DNA from: Coriobacteriaceae bacterium
Lineage (GTDB): Bacteria > Actinomycetota > Coriobacteriia > Coriobacteriales > Atopobiaceae
Assembly (NCBI GenBank): GCA_003862195.1
Contig: QOUO01000017.1
Location: 1-37,388 of the forward strand
DNA: 37,388 nt
Direction of reading: 5' to 3'
The position numbers and the translations under genes were made by a program. A model generated the notes under the pieces. It ran no database searches. It was not told where the DNA came from and saw only the letters and a program-made list of their open reading frames with translations. Shown one piece after another: positions 25,064-34,229 of the stretch (position 1 is the stretch's first letter; each line of letters opens with the position of its first letter).

Positions 25064-27100
25064 TCACTTTGATGCATCGCGCCCCCGCGCCAGCGCAAAG
25101 TCGATCTGCCCGCGCTCGGGCCGGGCGTCCGTCACGGTCACGGCCACGCGCTGGCCCGGCCGCCACGTGCGCCCGGACTCGCCGCCGGTGAGGCACATGC
25201 GCTTCTCGTCGAAGTCGAACCACTCGTCCCCCAGCGCGCGCACGGGGACGAGGCCCTCCGCGCAGGTGTCGTCCAGCATCACGAAGAGCCCGTAACGCTC
25301 CACGCCCACGACTATGCCCGAGAAGGACTCGCCCACGTGCCCCTTGTAGAGCTCGGCCATCTTGACCCTCTGGGTGTCGCGCTCCGCGCCGTCGGCCAGG
25401 CGCTCGCGCTCCGAGCACGTGCGGCAGAGCTGCGGCAGCACGTGCAGCACCTGCATCTGCTCGCAGCTCGTGCGGCGGCCCTCCAGCAGCGCCCGGAGCG
25501 ACCGGTGCACGATGTCATCCGGGTAGCGGCGGATGGGCGACGTGAAGTGGCAGTACGCCGGCGCGCCCAGCGCGTAGTGGCCCTCGTTCCTGGGCAGGTA
25601 GACGGCCCGGCGCTGCGCCCGCAGCAGCACGGAGTTTGCCAGGAACTCGCCCGAGGTGCCCCGGGCGGCGCGCAGCACGTCCTGGATGGCGTGGGGGTCG
25701 CCCTCCGCCACGCGCGCCGCGAGGGGTGCATCCACCAGCTGGAGTTCGCGCAGGACGGGGAGCGTCGTACGCAGGTCCTCCGCCGCGGGCGGCTCGTGCA
25801 CGCGGTACGCCGCGGGGGCCTCCGCGTCCGAGAGGAACTTCGCCACGCTCTCGTTCGCGATCAGCATGGCCTCCTCCACCAGACTCGTGGCCCGCGTCTT
25901 GCGGCGGACCCTCACGCCCGTGGGCACGCCCTTCTCGTCCAGCGTCACCTTGGCCTCGGCGGTGTCGAAGTCGATGGCGCCGCGCTCCTCGCGGCGGGCG
26001 CGCCTGAGTGCCGCGACCTCGTCCAGCACGCGGATGGGCTCTGCCACGCGCGGGCGGTCCGCGGCGTCGCAGCAGGGCAGATCGTCTGGGGTCGCCGTGC
26101 CCTCGAGCAGGCGGTCCACGGTGTCATAGTCCAGACGCGCGACCGAGCGGATGGCCGTGGGCGCGGGGTCGGCGCTCACGACGTTGCCGCGGCGATCGAG
26201 CCGCATGAAGACGCTCATGCACAGGCGGTCGACGCCGGGCTTGAGCGAGCACACGTCGTTGCAGAGGCGCTCCGGGAGCATGGGCAGCACGCGGTCGACC
26301 AGGTAGACGGAGCAGGTGCGGCGGCGCGCCTCGCGGTCGATGGGCGTGTCCCAGCCCACGAAGTGGGTGACGTCCGCGATGTGCACCTCGACCTCGTAGC
26401 CGTCGTCCAGCCTCCGCGCTCCCACGGCGTCGTCAAAGTCGCGCGCGTCCGTCGGGTCGATGGTAAAGACGCAGTGGTCGCGCACGTCGCGGCGCAGCGG
26501 CTCTTGGGCAAGCGCCTCGGCCACGTCCTCGCGCATGCGCTCCGCCTGGTCGAGGGCCTCCTGCGGAAACTCCGTCGCAAGGTCGTACGACGCGATGACG
26601 GACTCGACGTTCATGTCCACATCGTCGGACGAGCCGATGCGGGCGTCGATGGTCACGATGCCCGCGGAGTAGCGCGTGGGGTATTCCACGACGCGGGCGC
26701 GCACGAGGTCGCCCTCGCCCACGCCGAGGCGCTCCGGGCTCTTGTCCTCCGGCACCACGAAGAAGTCCCGCTTCACGCGCGCGTCCAGCGGAACGACGGC
26801 GCCCAGGGGCTCGAGGCGGCGGTACACGCCGGCAAAGGTGGTCGTGTGGCGCACGAGCACGGACTGCACGCGTGCCAGCCTCCTGCCGTCGCGGGCGGAG
26901 GACAGGCTCGCCTGGACCTCGTCCCCGCTCATGGCCTCGCGGATGCCGCCGCGCGCGACGTCGAACGTTCCCTCTGAGGTGTAGAGCTCGGCCACGCCCG
27001 GCTTGAGCACGCGCAGGATGCCCGTCACGAGCTGGTGCGGCTTCCTCTGCCTGGACTGGCCCCGCCGTCCCCTCTGGTGGCGCGCCCGCTTTCTTCCCAT
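25064..27100 (-). CDS. rnr: RNB-family 3'-5' exoribonuclease (RNase R/VacB type)
   Basis: Degrades RNA, including structured and rescued messages, from the 3' end. 678 aa. A very basic N-terminus (MGRKRARHQRGRRGQSRQRK) is followed by cold-shock-like domains, the RNB catalytic domain with the metal-binding acidic cluster TIDPTDARDFDDAV near residue 215, EVEVHIADVTHFV, the SLKPGVDRLCMSVFM stretch, and HYALGAPAYCHFTSPIRRYPD. A C-terminal S1 domain (FSGIVVGVERYGLFVMLDD) lies around 590-670. Somewhat short for RNase R because the N-terminal part is reduced. Proximity to smpB and ssrA fits its known role in degrading tmRNA-released messages. Confidence 0.95.
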   Translation of the reverse strand: MGRKRARHQRGRRGQSRQRKPHQLVTGILRVLKPGVAELYTSEGTFDVARGGIREAMSGDEVQASLSSARDGRRLARVQSVLVRHTTTFAGVYRRLEPLGAVVPLDARVKRDFFVVPEDKSPERLGVGEGDLVRARVVEYPTRYSAGIVTIDARIGSSDDVDMNVESVIASYDLATEFPQEALDQAERMREDVAEALAQEPLRRDVRDHCVFTIDPTDARDFDDAVGARRLDDGYEVEVHIADVTHFVGWDTPIDREARRRTCSVYLVDRVLPMLPERLCNDVCSLKPGVDRLCMSVFMRLDRRGNVVSADPAPTAIRSVARLDYDTVDRLLEGTATPDDLPCCDAADRPRVAEPIRVLDEVAALRRARREERGAIDFDTAEAKVTLDEKGVPTGVRVRRKTRATSLVEEAMLIANESVAKFLSDAEAPAAYRVHEPPAAEDLRTTLPVLRELQLVDAPLAARVAEGDPHAIQDVLRAARGTSGEFLANSVLLRAQRRAVYLPRNEGHYALGAPAYCHFTSPIRRYPDDIVHRSLRALLEGRRTSCEQMQVLHVLPQLCRTCSERERLADGAERDTQRVKMAELYKGHVGESFSGIVVGVERYGLFVMLDDTCAEGLVPVRALGDEWFDFDEKRMCLTGGESGRTWRPGQRVAVTVTDARPERGQIDFALARGRDASK

Positions 27101-27112
27101 GGTGTCCCCCTC

Positions 27113-27151
27113 AACAGAAGGAGGCGGCGTGACCCGTGGCCGCGCCGCCTC
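27113..27151 (-). terminator. Terminator-like hairpin after ftsX
   Basis: A perfect 9-bp GC stem (GAGGCGGCG 27121-27129, CGCCGCCTC 27143-27151) with a 13-nt loop, followed on the minus strand by CTTCTGTT. It lies in the 78-bp gap between ftsX and the exoribonuclease gene, about 28 nt past the ftsX stop. Confidence 0.6.
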
Positions 27152-27178
27152 GCCAGATGGCAGTGTGTCGAAGCTTGC

Positions 27179-28105
27179 TTAGACCTTGAGGTAGCGCCTC
27201 ATGGCAATCATAGACCCAAACATGCCCAGGAGCATGCCGATCACAATCAGGCCAGCATACGTAGTCACGAGCACGTTGGTCGGCAGGTTGAACGAGAGGA
27301 ACTTGAGGCTCGTCTGCAGCTTGGGCATCACGACGGAAAGCCCCGCATGCAGCGCGATGACCGCAAGCACCGAGCCGATGAGCGCCTCGAGCAGGCCCTC
27401 CATCATGAACGGCCCGCGGATGAACCCGTTGGACGCGCCAACCAGGCGCATGATGGCGATCTCGCGGCGGCGCGCCGAGATGGCGAGCCTGATCGTGTTG
27501 TTGATGAACACGAACGCGATGAAGGCCAGGAGGGCAACGAGCACGATGGCCGCAATTCTCAGATAGTACGTGACCGAGAAGAGCCGCTCCACGGTCTCGC
27601 GGCCGTACTGGACCGACGCGCTAGGCTTGCTGGAGTTATCGGCAACCTTCGCGAAGTCAGGGTCCTTGATGAGGCGCGCCGCGACCTTCTCCACGTTCTG
27701 CGGGTTCTTGAGCTTGATGACGAGCGACGCGGGGATGGGGTTCGTCCCGTCGAGCGCCGCCACGGCGTCGGCCGCGTTGCGGTTGCTCATGGTCTTCTTG
27801 TACTGCTCGAGCGCCTGCTCCTTGCTCTTGTAGGTGACGGACTCGACGTACTTCCAGCCGTCGACCTTCTTCTGGAGCGCGGTGATGGCCGTCTTGTCAG
27901 CGTTGTCCGAGAGGAACGCCTGGATCGTGACGCGATCCTCCACGTTGCCCACGAGGTTGCCGACCATGACGGAGCCGAGCACGAACATGCCGATCACGAA
28001 GAGCGACAGGAAGATGGTGACGATGGCGCCCAGCACCGTCGACCAGTTGCGTCGGAAGTGGCGGAACGCCTCGTGGAGCGAATACCCGATGTTAGATGGC
28101 ACCAT
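27179..28105 (-). CDS. ftsX: Cell-division ABC permease FtsX
   Basis: Membrane partner of FtsE; the complex activates septal peptidoglycan hydrolases. 308 aa. One N-terminal helix after a cytoplasmic start (GYSLHEAFRHFRRNW; VLGAIVTIFLSLFVIGMF), an extracellular domain of ~130 residues (VTIQAFLSDNADKTAI; YVESVTYKSKEQALEQYKK), then three C-terminal helices (LRIAAIVLVALLAFIAFVF; LLEALIGSVLAVIALHAGL; TTYAGLIVIGMLLGMFGSM). The coupling segment RREIAIMRLVGASNGFIRGPF is conserved. The start overlaps the ftsE end by 14 nt. Standard length. Confidence 0.96.
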   Translation of the reverse strand: MVPSNIGYSLHEAFRHFRRNWSTVLGAIVTIFLSLFVIGMFVLGSVMVGNLVGNVEDRVTIQAFLSDNADKTAITALQKKVDGWKYVESVTYKSKEQALEQYKKTMSNRNAADAVAALDGTNPIPASLVIKLKNPQNVEKVAARLIKDPDFAKVADNSSKPSASVQYGRETVERLFSVTYYLRIAAIVLVALLAFIAFVFINNTIRLAISARRREIAIMRLVGASNGFIRGPFMMEGLLEALIGSVLAVIALHAGLSVVMPKLQTSLKFLSFNLPTNVLVTTYAGLIVIGMLLGMFGSMIAMRRYLKV

Positions 28106-29198
28106 AGAAGCCGTAGCCTCCCCTCTCCTGGTCGCGAACGACGTGGCCCGCCTCGAGCGCGATGACGCGACGGCGCATGGAGTCCACCATCTCGCGGTCG
28201 TGCGTCGCCATGACGACGGTCGTTCCCGTGCGGTTGATTCGGTCGAGCAGCCTCATGATGCCGAGCGAGATCGCGGGGTCGAGGTTGCCGGTGGGCTCGT
28301 CGCACACCAGGAGCGGCGGGCGGTTGACCATGGCCCTGGCGACGGACACGCGCTGCTGCTCGCCACCGGAGAGCTGGTCGGGGTAGTTGTCCATCTTCTC
28401 GGCAAGGCCCACGAGGCGGAGCGTCTCGGGAACCTGCACCTTGATGACGGCACGCGGCTTGCCGATGCACTCGAGCGCGAACGCGACGTTCTCGTAGACC
28501 GTCTTGTCCGGCAGGAGCTTGAAGTCCTGGTAGACCGTGCCGATCTGGCGGCGCAGGTACGGGACCTTCCTGTCGCGAAGCTTCGTCAGGTCCTGGCCCG
28601 CGACGATCACCTTGCCGCTCGTGGCGCGTAGCTCGCGCGTGATGAGCTTGAGGAGGGTCGACTTGCCGGAGCCCGAGTGCCCCACGACGAAGACGAACTC
28701 GCCGGGGTAGATGTCGAGGCTCACCTGGTCGAGCGCGGGCTTGTTGGGTTGGGCCGGGTAGATGAGTGTTGCGTTTCGGAGCGAGATGGTCGGCCTTCCC
28801 GTGTGCGGGACGACCCTGTTCCCATCATCCTGCAGGGGTGCGAAGACGCTCTTGGTCTCGGGCTGCGCCGTCACGTCGCCGGCGTCCTTCGAGACCACGA
28901 TGCCCTCCTGCCCAGTCGCCTGGGCATCCGATGCGTCCGGTGCCGCCGATGCCGTGACGGTCGTCACGGGCTGCGGCTCGTCGGAGCCGTCACCCGCCTC
29001 GGACGCCGCTCGAGGCGCCGCGTGCGATGCCATATGGCTCGCCTCGGCGGCCGTCTCCTCGCGTACGATCTCGTCCACGCGAGACGCGGGGTCCATCGAC
29101 CCGGTGTCCTGCGTCTGGTCGGGCGTCGCGGGTGCCTGGCTCAAAGGCTCGGGCTTCTCGTTCCCCTGCCGCTCGCTGCTGCGAAAGTGGTTGGCCAC
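28092..29198 (-). CDS. ftsE: Cell-division ATPase FtsE with long N-terminal extension
   Basis: ATPase that drives FtsX. 368 aa, while the core (residues ~137-368, 232 aa) alone matches normal FtsE. Core motifs: ISLRNATLIYPAQPNKPALD, Walker [16 protein letters not shown] (171-185), VYQDFKLLPDKTVYENVAFAL, signature DQLSGGEQQRVSVARAM and Walker B LLVCDEPTGNLDP. The first ~136 residues are low-complexity, acidic and rich in Ala, Asp, Glu, Pro, Ser and Thr, likely disordered. The extension is real coding: its GTG start has AAAAAGGAG, 5 nt upstream, and the 29199-29351 gap is the promoter region. Overlaps ftsX by 14 nt. Confidence 0.95.
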   Translation of the reverse strand: MANHFRSSERQGNEKPEPLSQAPATPDQTQDTGSMDPASRVDEIVREETAAEASHMASHAAPRAASEAGDGSDEPQPVTTVTASAAPDASDAQATGQEGIVVSKDAGDVTAQPETKSVFAPLQDDGNRVVPHTGRPTISLRNATLIYPAQPNKPALDQVSLDIYPGEFVFVVGHSGSGKSTLLKLITRELRATSGKVIVAGQDLTKLRDRKVPYLRRQIGTVYQDFKLLPDKTVYENVAFALECIGKPRAVIKVQVPETLRLVGLAEKMDNYPDQLSGGEQQRVSVARAMVNRPPLLVCDEPTGNLDPAISLGIMRLLDRINRTGTTVVMATHDREMVDSMRRRVIALEAGHVVRDQERGGYGFYGAI

Positions 29199-29321
29199 AA
29201 GAGCTCCTTTTTCTACAAAGCGATACTGACAGAATCTGTATAAGTCTACACAACGCGGCGCGATCCCCGCCCGCGCTCACGGACGTCGCACATTTAAATC
29301 AGAGGGGTGAAGGCTCCCTTG

Positions 29322-29341
29322 CGCCCGCATTACCCCGGGCG
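29322..29341 (-). terminator. Short GC hairpin after the YitT-family gene
   Basis: CGCCCG (29322-29327) and CGGGCG (29336-29341) form a 6-bp stem with an 8-nt loop, about 10 nt past the stop. No U run follows, so termination is doubtful. The remaining gap to ftsE (29199-29321) is AT-richer and probably holds the ftsE promoter (a TATACA is present near 29240), with no clear -35. Confidence 0.35.
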
Positions 29342-29351
29342 AGAAGAACGC

Positions 29352-30230
29352 CTACGAACCTATGCGCGCGAACCCCTCGCCAAACGCCTCGTGCACCTCT
29401 CCCAGGATCACGATGGCATCCGGGTCCGTCTCCCCCACGATCTGCTTCAGGCGCGCCGTCTCCGTGCGACCGCAGACGCACATGAGTACCGGCCGGTCGT
29501 TGCCGCTCCAGACGCCCCTCGCCTGCAGCTCGGTGCAGCCACGGCCAAGGTCGTACATGATCTTGTTCGCGATGGCCTCGTGCTCGTCGGATATTACGTA
29601 CGCGACCCTCGCCGTGCGTGGGCCGTCCACCACCGCGTCGATCACGCGCCCGCCAATGTACATCGCGACGCCCGCAAACAGCGCGTTTCTCAGCGAGAAC
29701 ACCGGAATCGACGCGAGGACGATCACGCCGTCCACAATCATGCTCAGCGTCCCCAGCGGCATGCCGTTTCGCTTCGCGATCAGCTGGCACACGATGTCCG
29801 TGCCGCCGGTGTTGCCGCCAGAAAGAAACACGACGCCCACGCCTGCGCCCACAAACACGGCGCCCCAGATGGCCGAAATCAGGAGCTCCCCGTGGGTCGG
29901 GACGGGCAGGACGGGCTGCAGCGCGTCCATCATGAAACCCGAAACCAGAATGCCCGCGATGCTCCTCGACACGTAGCTCCAGTCCCTCGTCGTCAAGACC
30001 ACGTAGGCGAGAAGGACCACGTTCATGACGATGGTCTGCATGCCGACAGGGAGGATGACGCCTGCCTGCCGGGCGACCGCGTGAATGATCGTCGCCAGGC
30101 CCGTCAGACCGCCGGCCGCGATGCCGTTCGGCAGCTCGAAGCAGTCGATGCCAATCGCATAGAGCACGGAGCCGCCCACGATGAGAAGGGCGTCCCTCAC
30201 GAGACGCCGCCAGTCACTCACAAGCCTCAT
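29352..30230 (-). CDS. YitT-family membrane protein with DUF2179 domain
   Basis: 292 aa. About six predicted membrane helices in the first ~200 residues (ALLIVGGSVLYAIGIDCF; LPVGMQTIVMNVVLLAYVV; LISAIWGAVFVGAGVGVVF; NALFAGVAMYIGGRVIDAV), with family motifs LPNGIAAGGLTGLA and GGNTGGTDIVCQLIAK. The C-terminal cytoplasmic DUF2179 (AYVISDEHEAIANKIMYDLGRG; CGRTETARLKQIVGETDPDA) is present. ATG 30230 overlaps the prfB stop as ATGA and has AAGGAGGG, 4 nt upstream. An earlier in-frame ATG at 30254 lies inside prfB and is less likely. The family is widespread in anaerobes and Firmicutes; its transport role is not established. Confidence 0.92.
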   Translation of the reverse strand: MRLVSDWRRLVRDALLIVGGSVLYAIGIDCFELPNGIAAGGLTGLATIIHAVARQAGVILPVGMQTIVMNVVLLAYVVLTTRDWSYVSRSIAGILVSGFMMDALQPVLPVPTHGELLISAIWGAVFVGAGVGVVFLSGGNTGGTDIVCQLIAKRNGMPLGTLSMIVDGVIVLASIPVFSLRNALFAGVAMYIGGRVIDAVVDGPRTARVAYVISDEHEAIANKIMYDLGRGCTELQARGVWSGNDRPVLMCVCGRTETARLKQIVGETDPDAIVILGEVHEAFGEGFARIGS

Positions 30231-31339
30231 TTGCCCTCCTTGCTCGTCCGCCATCTGTGGTAGCCGATGATGAACTGGTCAAGGTCGCCGTCCCGCAGTA
30301 CCGCGTCGACGTTGCCCGTCTCCACCCCCGTGCGCAGGTCCTTCACCATCTTGTAGGGATAGAGCACGTAGCTCCTGATCTGGTTGCCAAAGCCGATCTC
30401 GCGCTTGGGCCCGCGCAGCTCGTCCATCTCGGACTCGCGTTCCTCCAGCGCCCTCTCGTACAGCCGGCTCCTGAGGATCCCCATGGCGATGGCCCTGTTC
30501 TGGATCTGGCTCCTCTCGTTCTGGCACGTCACAACGATGCCCGTCGGGATGTGCGTGATGCGCACGGCGGAGTCGGTCGTGTTGACGCCCTGCCCGCCAT
30601 GGCCGGTCGCGTGGTACACGTCGACCCTGATGTCGTTCGGGTCGATGTCAACGCTCACGTCCTCGGGAAGCACGGGAAGCACCTCGACGCCCGCGAACGT
30701 CGTCTGGCGGCGCTTCTTGTCGTCCGTGGGCGAGATTCTCACCAGACGGTGCACGCCCTGCTCGGCGCGGAGCATGCCGTACGCGTTCCTGCCCGAGACG
30801 GTGAACGTCGCCCTGTCGATCCCTATGACGTCGGCCACGGGGGCGTCGTTCACGTCCACCTTCCACCCGCGGCGGTCGCAGTAGCGCAGGTACATGTGGA
30901 ACAGCATGTCGCACCAGTCCTGCGCCTCGAGCCCGCCCTGTCCGGGCGTCACGGTCACGATGGCGTCGCCGTGGTCGAACTCCCCCGTGAACCAGCTCGA
31001 GAGCTCGAGCTCCCCGAGGTCCTTCTCCAGCTTGTCGTAGGACGACTTCGCCTCGGCGAGAAGTTCCTCGTCCGAGGTCTCGAGCCCCAGCTCGAGCGCG
31101 GCGCTTACGTCGTCGAGCTCCGCGCGAGCCGAGTCGATTGCGGACACGTCCTCCTTCGTGCGGGTGAGCTCCGCCATCGCCTTCGTCGCGCCGTCGGCGT
31201 CATCCCAGAAGCCGGGGCGCGTGCTCTCCAGCTCGAGCTCGGCCACCCTGCCGCGCTTCTCGTCTATGTGAAGGTAGCTCTCGACCTTGTCCAGGCGTTC
31301 CGAGAGCTTCCTCACGTCCTCGTTCGAAATGTCGACCAT
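30227..31339 (-). CDS. prfB: Peptide chain release factor 2 (with SPT in place of SPF)
   Basis: Ends translation at UGA and UAA. 370 aa. The GGQ peptidyl-hydrolysis motif is in HATGHGGQGVNTTDSAVR near residue 245. The region that normally carries the stop-codon tripeptide SPF reads HRLVRISPTDDKKRRQTTF, so the Phe is Thr. N-terminal helices (RKLSERLDKVESYLHIDEK) and the RF2-type PGFWDDAD segment are normal. The gene is one continuous frame: the classic programmed frameshift (CTT TGA C) is absent, with CTT CAC at that place. The ATG lies 14 nt after the secA stop; the ribosome site is weak. Confidence 0.95.
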   Translation of the reverse strand: MVDISNEDVRKLSERLDKVESYLHIDEKRGRVAELELESTRPGFWDDADGATKAMAELTRTKEDVSAIDSARAELDDVSAALELGLETSDEELLAEAKSSYDKLEKDLGELELSSWFTGEFDHGDAIVTVTPGQGGLEAQDWCDMLFHMYLRYCDRRGWKVDVNDAPVADVIGIDRATFTVSGRNAYGMLRAEQGVHRLVRISPTDDKKRRQTTFAGVEVLPVLPEDVSVDIDPNDIRVDVYHATGHGGQGVNTTDSAVRITHIPTGIVVTCQNERSQIQNRAIAMGILRSRLYERALEERESEMDELRGPKREIGFGNQIRSYVLYPYKMVKDLRTGVETGNVDAVLRDGDLDQFIIGYHRWRTSKEGK

Positions 31340-31353
31340 GTTCCAACGTTCCG

Positions 31354-34116
<2,763 letters not shown>

Positions 34117-34172
34117 ACTCTTCCCCCGCATAGTCAATGGCACAACGGCCACGAGCGTCATTCAACATTTCA

Positions 34173-34186
34173 CTCTATCAATAGAG
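34173..34186. promoter_or_regulatory. 14-bp palindrome upstream of secA
   Basis: CTCTAT-CA-ATAGAG, a perfect 6+6 palindrome 57 nt before the secA start, in the 113-bp gap between secA and the regulator gene. It may be an operator or part of the secA leader. A TTGAAT about 20 bp further toward secA could be a -35 element; no good -10 accompanies it. Confidence 0.4.
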
Positions 34187-34229
34187 CGCCACTCGGACGC
34201 CCTCGACGCCCGCAACCATCAAAATGGCA

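Noticed and set aside
30231-30254. Earlier ATG for the YitT-family gene
   Set aside because: It lies inside prfB without a good ribosome site, whereas ATG 30230 has AAGGAGGG and forms an ATGA overlap.
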